NCBI RefSeq assembly: GCF_019145235.1
Contig: NZ_JAHSTV010000008.1
Span: forward strand, 62,001-126,000
DNA from: Pseudomonas farris
Lineage (GTDB): Bacteria > Pseudomonadota > Gammaproteobacteria > Pseudomonadales > Pseudomonadaceae
Length of the DNA: 64,000 bases
Direction: 5' to 3'
The translations under genes were made by a program, and so were the position numbers. Positions 1 to 8,285 of this stretch are shown piece after piece (position 1 is the first letter of the stretch; each line of letters starts with the position of its first letter). The notes under the pieces were generated by a model that ran no database searches, was not told the origin of the DNA, and worked only from the letters and a program-made list of their open reading frames with translations.

Positions 1-417
1 GCCAATGCCGGTGGTGCCCCATAAATAGGGAACAGCGTAGCGATTACCAGGGTCATTGACCGCAACCTGGGACAAGATATCAGGGTCGATGTGTGACAAA
101 TTACTCAGCTGATTACGATCCAACGGCTGAAGTACTCCCGCCTGGATCAGGCTTGGCAACACGTTGGAGGTAGCCACAACCACGTCGTACCCCGTGCGCC
201 CAGCCATCACTTTGCTCTGCATGATTTCGGCACTGTCGAACGCGTCCATATGGATGCTGGTGCCGGTTTCCTGCTCAAACTCCTTTGGGGTCTCCGGTGC
301 GATAAGCCCGAACCAGTTATACAGATACACCCCAGGCTCTACAGCCCCCACTGATGTGCTGATCCCTGCACAGAGAAGCGAGGCTGCAAAAATGGTTCGC
401 AAAGGTGATTTGCTCAT
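1..417 (-). CDS. Polyamine-type ABC transporter periplasmic binding protein (PotF/PotD-like), C-terminus off window
   Basis: Reading the minus strand from ATG at 417 gives 139 codons open to the window edge. The N-terminus is a typical Sec signal peptide (basic start MSKSPLR, hydrophobic core, small residues near VGAVEP). The mature part begins VYLYNWFGLIAPETPKEFEQ, followed by GYDVVVATSN and YAVPYLWGTTGIG, which are the conserved blocks of putrescine/spermidine-binding proteins of the PotF/PotD class. It should capture a polyamine or related cation in the periplasm for an ABC importer. It is divergent from the LuxR-type gene at 557, which may control it. The C-terminal two thirds are missing, so the ligand cannot be assigned. 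Confidence 0.85.
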   Translation of the reverse strand, partial: MSKSPLRTIFAASLLCAGISTSVGAVEPGVYLYNWFGLIAPETPKEFEQETGTSIHMDAFDSAEIMQSKVMAGRTGYDVVVATSNVLPSLIQAGVLQPLDRNQLSNLSHIDPDILSQVAVNDPGNRYAVPYLWGTTGIG

Positions 418-535
418 ACAACTATCCTTGTCAAGACGACATGCCCTCATGGCCATCGTGAATCCTGATCGTGAATATACCCGGCATTGACGAATAGTAA
501 ATACCTACGAATACTTACCTGCGACCTACGAATCC

Positions 536-553
536 CTAACCCTAAAGGGGTAG
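536..553. promoter_or_regulatory. Palindrome covering the ribosome binding site of the luxR-type gene
   Basis: CTAACCCTAAAGGGGTAG is an 18-base near-perfect palindrome with one mismatched pair. It ends three bases before the ATG at 557 and contains the AGGGG-like ribosome binding sequence. Upstream, CCTACGAAT occurs twice in direct orientation (504-512 and 525-533), exactly 21 bases apart, two DNA turns. Both could be operator half-sites in the divergent promoter region. This is inference from symmetry only. Confidence 0.4.
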
Positions 554-556
554 AAA

Positions 557-1348
557 ATGCCACTCGACCTTCATAGCCTGGCTTGGCACCGATCGATTGG
601 AAAGCTGATCATGCAGTTGAACCGTCCAGAATTCTGGAGCTCACTTATTCGCACGTTAAATGAATATGTGCAGATCGATAACTGGGTCGTATTAATATTT
701 AGCAATCAACAAGTACAAGTTGTTAGTCTCCCTGAAATAGCAGATACAGAAGAGGTAGATGCCTTTATTCATCGCTACGTGAAGGGACTTTATATGCTGG
801 ATCCATTTTATATAGCTAATCGAGAAAACCCGCAGAGCGGTTTCTTTCACATGCTGGATATTGCACCGGAGCACTTCCTTGAGACTGAGTACTATCACCA
901 ATACTTCGCACAGTATATTTCTGTAGATGAAGCGCAGTACAATGTCCAGCTTGACTCCGATAGAACGCTATGCATTTCCTTTGGTAGTAACGCCCGCTTC
1001 AACCAAGAACAAATAACAATACTTGATATTATCAAACCATGGGTAACTGCATTAATGCATCAACGCATGTGTTTTGAGATTGACGTAGAAAAAGATTCCC
1101 CTGAACCAACTCCATGGCCAGAAGCGATTCTCCAGCTTGGCACACAAATAACAACGCGCGAAAAGGACGTCCTCAAATTATTACTTAGCGGCTTCTCTAA
1201 CAAAGAGATAGCAGGAAAACTTTCCCTGTCGGCAGAAACAATAAAAGTTCACCGCCGAAATATTTACGCCAAATTAAACATCAAATCACAACCCGAATTG
1301 TTTGCTCGTTTTTTTATGCCAAAACAGGATATCTGCCCTGCAAATTGA
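557..1348 (+). CDS. LuxR-family transcriptional regulator
   Basis: A 263-residue protein with a C-terminal LuxR/GerE helix-turn-helix (about residues 195-260): TTREKDVLKLLLSGFSNKEI, then LSAETIKVHRRNIYAKL, the classic recognition-helix pattern. The N-terminal 190 residues do not show a phosphoacceptor domain or a clear acyl-homoserine-lactone pocket, so the signal is unknown. It acts as a cytoplasmic DNA-binding regulator. It is divergent from a polyamine-type binding protein, its probable target. Its codons are visibly richer in A and T than the flanking genes (for example many ATA, AAT and TTA codons), which suggests different ancestry. The start follows AGGGGTAGAAA closely. Confidence 0.85.
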   Translation: MPLDLHSLAWHRSIGKLIMQLNRPEFWSSLIRTLNEYVQIDNWVVLIFSNQQVQVVSLPEIADTEEVDAFIHRYVKGLYMLDPFYIANRENPQSGFFHMLDIAPEHFLETEYYHQYFAQYISVDEAQYNVQLDSDRTLCISFGSNARFNQEQITILDIIKPWVTALMHQRMCFEIDVEKDSPEPTPWPEAILQLGTQITTREKDVLKLLLSGFSNKEIAGKLSLSAETIKVHRRNIYAKLNIKSQPELFARFFMPKQDICPAN

Positions 1349-1367
1349 AGTCAGCGCCTGGCACTTT

Positions 1368-2015
1368 TCAGGCCCAAACACTCAACGATGGAATGGCCTG
1401 CACAGGCCGCAACCGTTCAAGCATTTCCCCCGTCAACACGACCTCATAGGTATCCGCCGGCCTCCCCCATTGCTCCACAATGACCATGCCATCTACCAGC
1501 GCCGCGCCCAAGCCGGTAATCGTGTCGGCCAATGCCTCTACGATTTGTTGGGTCCGCAGCCATAAACGATCAGTAATCTCTTTAAGCTCGGCAGTTATGC
1601 GCTCGGACGACGCTGGATCCGTATCGGGGTAGGAGATATTTCGCAGCAAGTGCCGTAACTCCCTTACTTTTGCGTAATCCTGTTCCGCCCCAAGCTCTCC
1701 ATTCAGGATGGCTGTCGCTTTCGTTTTATCGACGAGTTTCCTGGCTGAATGCTTTGCAGGTAAGGTCTGACTCATAGCGCCAGCAAAAAGGACTATCAGC
1801 CGACCTTCCAAATGTTCCTTCATTTCTTCTATCGAGGAAATTGACCGCGTCAAGATAATGGAAGCCCCAGCCTGATGCCTCAAGTCCATGGTGACTTTCA
1901 GGGTCACATCACCCGTTTCAAAGCCCAAGGCTCGGGCAATCACGTAGTGCCCCATTTCGTGATTCGCAATCTGCAATGCATGTTCCCGTATAGCGGGAGG
2001 CATCTTCTTCATCAT
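1368..2015 (-). CDS. Orphan M41 (FtsH peptidase domain)-like metallopeptidase
   Basis: About 215 residues. Near the N-terminus is ANHEMGHYVIARALGF, an HExxH zinc motif in the form HExGH that is typical of the FtsH peptidase domain (HEAGHA). Further on, GRLIVLFAGAMSQTL and LGAEQDYAKVRELRHLL match the FtsH segments that carry the third zinc ligand (family form GASNDI..A..LA). There is no AAA ATPase domain and no membrane segment, unlike true FtsH. It is therefore a stand-alone, soluble, M41-type peptidase of unknown substrate. The first in-frame ATG is at 2024, but GGGAG abuts it directly; the ATG at 2015 has a better 9-base spacing. Catalytic activity is inferred from motifs. Confidence 0.6.
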   Translation of the reverse strand: MMKKMPPAIREHALQIANHEMGHYVIARALGFETGDVTLKVTMDLRHQAGASIILTRSISSIEEMKEHLEGRLIVLFAGAMSQTLPAKHSARKLVDKTKATAILNGELGAEQDYAKVRELRHLLRNISYPDTDPASSERITAELKEITDRLWLRTQQIVEALADTITGLGAALVDGMVIVEQWGRPADTYEVVLTGEMLERLRPVQAIPSLSVWA

Positions 2016-2365
2016 TCCCATCATCTCCCGTCAATGCCCTCCGTTGCGTATTCGACTATGAGAGTAACGGCTCGTGTCCATGCTATCGATGTAGAACCCG
2101 TTTCGCATCATTACTCCAGCCGTGTACGGCAATTACAACGTACTTGCCGTCTCTACACTGCCGGGCGAGATTGCCAGCCTTGAAGACACCGAACTATTGC
2201 CCCAGCGAAAGCACAAAAATGCCCGACTGCGTGATGAGACCGTCGCCTGGCTGTGGGAGCGGGCTTGCGCGTAACTGATGCCAGTTCAGACAACCGCCAC
2301 GAGCACCGCGCAGGATGTGCCTGTAACATGACCGCCCATTGCTCTGTGCCGCTGGAGATGCCCCT
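2016..2365. other. Intergenic region with no supported gene
   Basis: About 340 bases between the M41-like gene and the Lrp-type gene. A partial REP-like stretch (CTGTGGGAGCGGGCTTGCGCG, near 2250-2270) lies in it. One open frame ending at that repeat might be a decayed gene end, but no family is recognisable. The Lrp-type promoter should lie in the last 100 bases. Confidence 0.4.
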
Positions 2366-2827
2366 TTGCCTGACACTCGCCCGCCCGTTCTTGACGAAAT
2401 CGACCGCCAATTGATCGCGGCCCTGCAGATCAATGCCCGCGAAAGCGTGGCCATGCTCGCCCGGCAACTGGGTATCGCCCGTACTACGGTGACGTCGCGT
2501 CTGGCACGGCTGGAAAAGGCCAAAGTCATCACCGGTTACGGTGTGCGCCTGGGGCAGCGCGTGGTGGATGGCGGATTGCAGGCGTACGTCGGGATTACGG
2601 TGCAACCGCGGTCCGGCAAGGAAGTGCTGCGTCGTCTTAGCGCCATGGCGCAGGTTCAGCAGTTGTGCGCGGTGAGTGGTGAATTTGATTACGTGGCGTG
2701 GTTGCGCACCGACTCGCCGGAGCAGCTGGATCAGTTGCTGGATCAGATTGGCAGTGTGGATGGCGTGGAGAAGACGACGACTTCGATCATCTTGAGCAGC
2801 AAGATTGATCGGGGGCAGCCGGTTTGA
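2366..2827 (+). CDS. Lrp/AsnC-family regulator, probable regulator of davBA
   Basis: About 153 residues with the two Lrp parts: an N-terminal winged helix (VLDEIDRQLIAALQINARES, then MLARQLGIARTTVTSRLARL) and a C-terminal ligand-sensing RAM domain (QAYVGITVQPRSGKEVL, ending DGVEKTTTSIIL). Such proteins sense amino acids and bind DNA as multimers. It stands immediately upstream of lysine monooxygenase davB in the same direction, as an Lrp-type gene does beside davBA in P. putida, so control of lysine catabolism is likely. TTG at 2366 is preferred because GGAG lies eight bases upstream; an in-frame ATG at 2339 is the alternative. Confidence 0.85.
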   Translation: MPDTRPPVLDEIDRQLIAALQINARESVAMLARQLGIARTTVTSRLARLEKAKVITGYGVRLGQRVVDGGLQAYVGITVQPRSGKEVLRRLSAMAQVQQLCAVSGEFDYVAWLRTDSPEQLDQLLDQIGSVDGVEKTTTSIILSSKIDRGQPV

Positions 2828-2860
2828 GTTTCCGCCGTTAGGTCTTGGGTGTCTGGTCGG

Positions 2861-2890
2861 GCCTCTTCGCGGGCAAGCCTCGCTCCTACA
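2861..2890. repeat. Single REP-like element
   Basis: TTCGCGGGCAAGCCTCGCTC followed by CTACAG is one copy of the Pseudomonas REP core, without the usual inverted partner nearby. Confidence 0.6.
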
Positions 2891-2925
2891 GACTAATTTC
2901 GTCGTAACGCCGCGTTGCGTCGTCA

Positions 2926-2961
2926 CAATGTGTAGACGCAAAGCAAAATGACGACACATTG
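2926..2961. promoter_or_regulatory. Inverted repeat upstream of davB, candidate Lrp-type operator
   Basis: CAATGTGT (2926-2933) and its exact reverse complement ACACATTG (2954-2961) are separated by 20 bases, with similar flanks (CACAATGTGTAGAC against CGCAATGTGTCGTC read on the other strand). They lie about 95-130 bases upstream of the davB start, just after the Lrp-type gene. The layout suits a dimeric regulator. No promoter hexamers could be assigned with confidence. Confidence 0.45.
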
Positions 2962-3056
2962 CGTCTTATTAACGTGTTCTACGCTCTCTAGAATGGCTGC
3001 CATCTTTTCCTATACTCAGACGCGCACTCTGCGTCAGGTCGCCAGCAAGGTCAGCC

Positions 3057-4739
3057 ATGAACAAGAACAATCGCCATCCTGCAGACGGTAAAAAACCGGT
3101 CACCGTTTTCGGCCCGGACTTTCCTTTCGCCTTCGACGACTGGATCGAACACCCGGCCGGGCTGGGCAGCATTCCGGCGCACAATCACGGTGCCGAAGTG
3201 GCGATTGTCGGGGCTGGCATTGCGGGCCTCGTGGCCGCCTACGAATTGATGAAGCTGGGCCTCAAACCCGTTGTTTACGAAGCCTCGAAGATGGGCGGTC
3301 GCCTGCGCTCCCAGGCATTCAACGGCGCTGAAGGCATCATCGCCGAGCTCGGCGGTATGCGTTTCCCGGTGTCGTCGACCGCGTTTTATCACTATGTCGA
3401 CAAACTCGGCCTCCAAACCAAACCCTTCCCGAACCCGCTGACGCCTGCGTCGGGTAGCACGGTAATCGATCTGGAAGGCAAAACTCATTACGCACAGAAA
3501 CTGGCGGATCTTCCTGCACTGTTCCAGGAAGTCGCTGACGCCTGGGCCGATGCTCTGGAAGCCGGCTCGCAGTTCTCCGATATCCAGCAAGCAATCCGCG
3601 ACCGTGACGTGCCGCGCCTCAAGGAACTATGGAACACCCTGGTGCCGCTGTGGGACGACCGCACGTTCTATGATTTCGTCGCCACCTCCGAAGCCTTCGC
3701 CAAGCTCTCGTTCCATCACCGCGAAGTGTTCGGCCAAGTCGGCTTCGGTACTGGCGGCTGGGACTCGGACTTCCCCAACTCGATGCTGGAAATCTTCCGC
3801 GTGGTGATGACCAACTGTGACGATCACCAGCACCTGGTAGTCGGCGGTGTGGAGCAGGTGCCGCTGGGCATCTGGCGCCATGTACCGGAGCGTTGCGTGC
3901 ATTGGCCTGAAGGCACCAGTCTCAGCTCGCTGCACAGTGGCGCGCCGCGCTCCGGCGTGAAAAAAATTGCCCATGCACCGAACGGGCGTTTTACCGTTAC
4001 CGATAACTACGGCGACACACGCGAATACGCGGCAGTACTGACTACCTGCCAGAGCTGGCTGCTGACCACCCAGATCGAATGCGACGAAAGCCTGTTCTCG
4101 CAAAAGATGTGGATGGCCCTGGACCGCACCCGCTACATGCAATCATCGAAGACGTTCGTGATGGTCGATCGCCCATTCTGGAAGGACAAGGACCCGGAAA
4201 CCGGTCGCGACCTGATGAGTATGACCCTCACCGATCGCCTGACTCGGGGTACCTATCTGTTCGACAATGGCGACGACAAGCCGGGGGTGATTTGCCTGTC
4301 GTACTCGTGGATGAGCGACGCGCTGAAAATGCTCCCGCACCCAGTGGAAAAACGCGTGAAGCTGGCCTTGGACGCGTTGAAGAAGATCTACCCGAAAGTC
4401 GACATCGCCGCGCGGATCATCGGCGATCCGATCACCGTGTCGTGGGAAGCCGACCCGCACTTCCTCGGGGCTTTCAAAGGCGCCCTGCCCGGCCACTACC
4501 GCTACAACCAGCGCATGTACGCGCACTTCATGCAGGACGACATGCCGCCCGAGCAGCGCGGGATTTTCATCGCCGGCGATGACGTTTCGTGGACGCCGGC
4601 CTGGGTCGAAGGTGCGGTGCAGACGTCGCTCAACGCGGTATGGGGGATCATGAAACACTTCGGCGGTGAAACTCACGCCGAAAACCCGGGTCCAGGAGAT
4701 GTGTTTAACGAGATCGGTCCGATCGCCCTGCCCGAGTAA
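3057..4739 (+). CDS. davB: L-lysine 2-monooxygenase (flavoprotein)
   Basis: A 560-residue FAD-dependent amine-oxidase-fold enzyme. It oxidatively decarboxylates L-lysine to 5-aminopentanamide, the first step of the delta-aminovalerate route. The Rossmann dinucleotide motif is EVAIVGAGIAGLVAAYEL (about residues 47-64), followed by VVYEASKMGGRLRSQAF, and the C-terminal FAD block is IFIAGDDVSWTPAWVEGAVQ. Length and sequence agree closely with P. putida DavB as I remember it; tryptophan 2-monooxygenase is the nearest relative, but the davA neighbour settles the choice. A weak AAGG ribosome site precedes the ATG. It lies 12 bases upstream of davA and is probably co-transcribed with it. Confidence 0.93.
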   Translation: MNKNNRHPADGKKPVTVFGPDFPFAFDDWIEHPAGLGSIPAHNHGAEVAIVGAGIAGLVAAYELMKLGLKPVVYEASKMGGRLRSQAFNGAEGIIAELGGMRFPVSSTAFYHYVDKLGLQTKPFPNPLTPASGSTVIDLEGKTHYAQKLADLPALFQEVADAWADALEAGSQFSDIQQAIRDRDVPRLKELWNTLVPLWDDRTFYDFVATSEAFAKLSFHHREVFGQVGFGTGGWDSDFPNSMLEIFRVVMTNCDDHQHLVVGGVEQVPLGIWRHVPERCVHWPEGTSLSSLHSGAPRSGVKKIAHAPNGRFTVTDNYGDTREYAAVLTTCQSWLLTTQIECDESLFSQKMWMALDRTRYMQSSKTFVMVDRPFWKDKDPETGRDLMSMTLTDRLTRGTYLFDNGDDKPGVICLSYSWMSDALKMLPHPVEKRVKLALDALKKIYPKVDIAARIIGDPITVSWEADPHFLGAFKGALPGHYRYNQRMYAHFMQDDMPPEQRGIFIAGDDVSWTPAWVEGAVQTSLNAVWGIMKHFGGETHAENPGPGDVFNEIGPIALPE

Positions 4740-4751
4740 GAGGAATCCGAA

Positions 4752-5546
4752 ATGCGCGTAGCCCTTTACCAATGTCCACCGCTGCCCCTGGATGTCGCAG
4801 GTAACCTGCAACGCCTGCATCAACTGGCGCTGGAGGCCAAGGGCGCGGACTTGCTGGTGCTGCCGGAGATGTTCCTGACCGGCTACAACATCGGCATCGA
4901 TGCGGTCAGCGTGCTGGCGGAGGTGCACAACGGTGAGTCGGCGCAGCAAATCGCGCGCATTGCCAAAGCGACGGGGATTGCCATTTTATATGGCTACCCG
5001 GAGCGCACCGAAGACGGGCAGATCTACAACGCCGTGCAGTTGATCGACGCCGATGGCGAACGGTTGTGCAACTACCGCAAGACTCACTTGTTCGGCGACC
5101 TCGATCATTCGATGTTCAGCCCCGGGCCGGATGAGTTTCCGCTGGTTGAACTCAACGGCTGGAAGCTTGGCTTTTTGATCTGCTACGACCTGGAGTTCCC
5201 GGAAAACGCCCGGCGTCTGGCCTTGGCCGGTGCCGAGCTGATCCTGGTGCCGACGGCGAACATGATTCCCTACGATTTCATCGCCGATGTCACCGTCCGC
5301 GCCCGAGCCTTCGAAAACCAGTGTTATGTGGCCTACGCCAACTACTGCGGCCACGAAGGCGACATCCAGTATTGCGGCCAAAGCAGCATCGCCGCGCCGG
5401 ATGGCAGCCGCATCGCCCAGGCCGGACTTGATGAAGCGTTGATTGTCGGTGAACTGGATCGTCAGATGATGATTGATTCCCGCGCCGCCAATCGTTACTT
5501 CCTCGACCGCCGTCCCGAGCTATACGGCGAGCTGAACAAGCCCTAA
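4752..5546 (+). CDS. davA: 5-aminopentanamidase (delta-aminovaleramidase)
   Basis: A 264-residue nitrilase-superfamily amidohydrolase that hydrolyses 5-aminopentanamide, the product of DavB, to 5-aminovalerate and ammonia in the cytoplasm. The catalytic triad is visible: Glu in LLVLPEMFLTGYN, Lys in NYRKTHLFG and Cys in LGFLICYDLEFPENARR. The length is normal for the family. The ATG at 4752 follows AGAGGAA at good spacing, 12 bases after davB. Further steps to glutarate (davT, davD) are not in the window. Confidence 0.92.
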   Translation: MRVALYQCPPLPLDVAGNLQRLHQLALEAKGADLLVLPEMFLTGYNIGIDAVSVLAEVHNGESAQQIARIAKATGIAILYGYPERTEDGQIYNAVQLIDADGERLCNYRKTHLFGDLDHSMFSPGPDEFPLVELNGWKLGFLICYDLEFPENARRLALAGAELILVPTANMIPYDFIADVTVRARAFENQCYVAYANYCGHEGDIQYCGQSSIAAPDGSRIAQAGLDEALIVGELDRQMMIDSRAANRYFLDRRPELYGELNKP

Positions 5547-5584
5547 TCCGCTAGCATTAGCGCTTCTCTGTTCTGGAAGTGCTC

Positions 5585-8023
5585 ATGCCTGCGCTGAATC
5601 CCCCTCGCCTCCACACTGAAACCCTCGCCAATGGCCTGCGGGTGACGCTGCGTCATGCTCCCGATTTGAAGCGCTGCGCCGCTGCGTTGCGGGTCGCTGC
5701 CGGCAGTCACGACGTGCCACTGGCCTGGCCGGGGCTGGCGCACTTTCTTGAGCATTTGCTGTTCCTGGGTACAGAGCGCTTTCCCGCAGAGCAGGGGTTG
5801 ATGGCCTACGTGCAAGGTCATGGCGGGCAGGTGAATGCGCGAACCAGCGAACGTACGACGGACTTCTTTTTCGAGCTGCCGCCTCAGGCGTTTAAGGGTG
5901 GACTTGAGCGTCTGTCGGATATGCTCGCTCATCCGCGTATGAATCTGGACGATCAGCGCCGGGAACGGGAAGTGCTGCATGCCGAATTTGTCGCCTGGTC
6001 GCGGGATGCGACAGCCCAGCAGCAATTTGCTTTGTTCGACGGGCTCTCGGCGGCTCATCCATTGCGGGCGTTTCATGCTGGAAACCGCTACAGCCTGCCG
6101 GTACCGCAGCCCGAATTTCAACAAGCGTTGAAGGACTTCTATCATCGGTTTTACCAGACCGGGCAGATGACACTGAGCCTGGCCGGGCCACAGAGTCTCG
6201 ATGAGTTGAAGGAAATGGCGCAGGCGTTTGCGGTTGCTATTACCCCCGGCGAAAAAGTCCCTCAGACAAAGCCCACCTTGTTGATGGATTCTTCTGACAA
6301 TAGTTATCAACAGGCAGGAGAACGTCGGCTTGATCTACTGTTCACCTTCCAAGCGCTGCCCGACTCAACGCCCGAAGCGCTGGCGTTCCTGTGCCACTGG
6401 CTGAACGCCGAAAAACCCGGCGGCCTGTTGGCGCAGCTGCGAGAGCATGGGCTGGCGGACAACCTGAAAGCCGCGCTGCTCTATCACTACGCTGGCCAAG
6501 CTTTGCTGCACATCGAATTCACCCGGCCCGCCAACGCAACGCGAACGGACAACGTGATCCGCGAACGGCTCCTGGATTGGCTGGGCTTTTTTGCCTCTCA
6601 TCAGGATTGGGCCGAACTGCGCGAAGAGTATGCAGCCCTGCTACAGCGCCAACAGCAAGTCAGCGCCGCCCTGCAACGGGCCCAACGAGACAGCGAACAG
6701 CTTGAAGCCGGGCTATCCGAACAGGGCGTTGTCGCCCTCAAGGCAATCCTCAAACAAATCGGCGCTGTGGATAACTTCACCGGCCAATGGCAACTGCCGA
6801 CACCCAACCCGTTTTTGCGCGCCGAGACTCCAGCCTCGAATGCCGGATTGATTCGCGGCCAGACCAGCGCCCATCGCGGCCTGCGGACTTTTGCCCAGGA
6901 TCGCTCACGCAGTCGGCGCGAACGATCGCCGATGCAGTTCAGTCAGGCGTTGCCGGATAACACGGATGAAGGTGCGGTTTATCTGCGCTGGCGCCTGGAG
7001 TTCGCACCTCACAGCCGCCTTCAGTCGAATCTGGAAAACAACCTGCGGATGCTGCGCGAAGATGCGCGTCAGGCCGGTGTGGACTTTTCCTTCAGCGCTT
7101 CGGGTAATGAATGGCTGCTGAAAATGACGGGCCTGCAGGAACCGATGCCGACAGTCCTCGAACACGCGCTGAAGGAACTGACAAAACCTGATGCCGATTT
7201 CTCACAGGAAGAGCTGGCGGCCGTTGCGTTGATGCCGATTCGACAATTGCTCAAGGCGCTGCCCGAGCTATGCCTTGAGCACACCGAAGCCTCAGATGAC
7301 TTACAGCAACTCTGGTCGAGCGCGCGCTGGGATGGCCTGGCGGCAGGCCTGTCTGCCCAGACACAAGCGGCGATGGGGCTTGCCTTGAGTCGTATTCCCG
7401 GCACTGCGGACAGTCAACTGACGCCGCCTCCATCGATTCGCTCACAGCATCTCTGGAACTCCGTCGATACCGGCTCCAGCGAACACGCGCTGCTACTCTT
7501 CTGCCCGACAGCAACCCATAACATCGCCGATGAGGCCGCCTGGCGTTTGCTCGCACACGTAAGCCAGACGCCGTTCTACCAGCGCCTGCGGGTGGAGCTA
7601 CAGCTTGGTTACGCCGTATTCAGCGGGCTACGCCAGATAAACGGCCAGACCGGGCTGCTGTTCGGTGTGCAATCACCGAGTGTCGCGCCTCTGGATTTGC
7701 TGGAGCACATCCAACAGTTCCTCAGCGAATCGGAAGGGATGATCGAAAGCATCGATAACGCGACCTTCATCGCTCAGCGCCAAGCCTTGGCCGATCAATT
7801 CGACAGCACCGCCCTGCCCAACGCCCAAGCAACTGAGCTGCTCTGGCAAGGCCAACTGGCCGGCCACTCGTCGGATTACCTGAAACGCCTGCCTCAAGCG
7901 ATTCTGATGAGCGACCGCGAAGCCTTGCTGGCGGCGGTACAACGACTGAATCGGGCCGACGGTGGATGGCGCTGTCTGGCCAGCGGACCGGGCCCATCTA
8001 CGCCTTGGCAAGTGGCAAAATGA
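5585..8023 (+). CDS. pqqF: PQQ-associated M16 zinc peptidase
   Basis: About 812 residues of the insulinase/pitrilysin M16 family. The inverted zinc motif HFLEH lies at about residues 53-57 (LAHFLEHLLFLGTERFP), with a downstream Glu in REVLHAEF as the third ligand. The C-terminal half is a non-catalytic M16 repeat (YQRLRVELQLGYAVFSG). PqqF is known to cut the modified PqqA peptide to release the Glu-Tyr cross-linked core. It lies directly upstream of pqqA, as in P. putida. The ATG at 5585 follows GGAAG by five bases and is preferred over the in-frame GTG at 5579. Confidence 0.92.
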   Translation: MPALNPPRLHTETLANGLRVTLRHAPDLKRCAAALRVAAGSHDVPLAWPGLAHFLEHLLFLGTERFPAEQGLMAYVQGHGGQVNARTSERTTDFFFELPPQAFKGGLERLSDMLAHPRMNLDDQRREREVLHAEFVAWSRDATAQQQFALFDGLSAAHPLRAFHAGNRYSLPVPQPEFQQALKDFYHRFYQTGQMTLSLAGPQSLDELKEMAQAFAVAITPGEKVPQTKPTLLMDSSDNSYQQAGERRLDLLFTFQALPDSTPEALAFLCHWLNAEKPGGLLAQLREHGLADNLKAALLYHYAGQALLHIEFTRPANATRTDNVIRERLLDWLGFFASHQDWAELREEYAALLQRQQQVSAALQRAQRDSEQLEAGLSEQGVVALKAILKQIGAVDNFTGQWQLPTPNPFLRAETPASNAGLIRGQTSAHRGLRTFAQDRSRSRRERSPMQFSQALPDNTDEGAVYLRWRLEFAPHSRLQSNLENNLRMLREDARQAGVDFSFSASGNEWLLKMTGLQEPMPTVLEHALKELTKPDADFSQEELAAVALMPIRQLLKALPELCLEHTEASDDLQQLWSSARWDGLAAGLSAQTQAAMGLALSRIPGTADSQLTPPPSIRSQHLWNSVDTGSSEHALLLFCPTATHNIADEAAWRLLAHVSQTPFYQRLRVELQLGYAVFSGLRQINGQTGLLFGVQSPSVAPLDLLEHIQQFLSESEGMIESIDNATFIAQRQALADQFDSTALPNAQATELLWQGQLAGHSSDYLKRLPQAILMSDREALLAAVQRLNRADGGWRCLASGPGPSTPWQVAK

Positions 8024-8124
8024 TCATTACCGGTGCTGCAATTAGCTTTCTCAAAGATTCGTGGCCAATCGCTCTGTAATTTTGAGTAACATAGCCGCCT
8101 AACTATCTGAACATCTCCGACTGG

Positions 8125-8165
8125 AGGTGGACTATATGTATAGGTCTCAACTGTCCCATCCACCT
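8125..8165 (+). promoter_or_regulatory. Nested inverted repeats in the pqqA leader
   Basis: AGGTGGA (8125-8131) pairs with TCCACCT (8159-8165), and a second palindrome CTATATGTATAG (8132-8143) sits inside. The right arm ends one base before the pqqA ribosome binding site GAAGGAG (8166-8172). A leader hairpin or an operator is possible. The role is inferred from symmetry and position only. Confidence 0.45.
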
Positions 8166-8179
8166 GAAGGAGCGCTTCT

Positions 8180-8254
8180 ATGTCCTGGTCCAAACCTGCT
8201 TACACCGACCTGCGTATCGGCTTCGAAGTCACCATGTACTTCGCAAGCCGCTAA
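8180..8254 (+). CDS. pqqA: PQQ precursor peptide PqqA
   Basis: A 24-residue peptide, below most gene-calling limits. The core KPAYTDLRIGFEVTMYF is the PqqA signature, with Glu16 and Tyr20 in the ExxxY arrangement. These are the two residues cross-linked by PqqE and turned into PQQ; the rest is removed by peptidases. The start at 8180 follows AAGGAG with seven bases of spacing. It lies 156 bases after pqqF and is followed by a terminator-like hairpin, so it can be transcribed alone in excess of the biosynthetic enzymes. Confidence 0.97.
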   Translation: MSWSKPAYTDLRIGFEVTMYFASR

Positions 8255-8285
8255 GCTCTGCCGTCTGGTAGAGAATGCAGTGCTA

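Noticed and set aside
2090..2278. An open frame ending in WLWERACA that might be the end of a decayed gene
   Set aside because: A stop lies just before it, no start or family pattern is seen, and its last residues come from a REP-like repeat.
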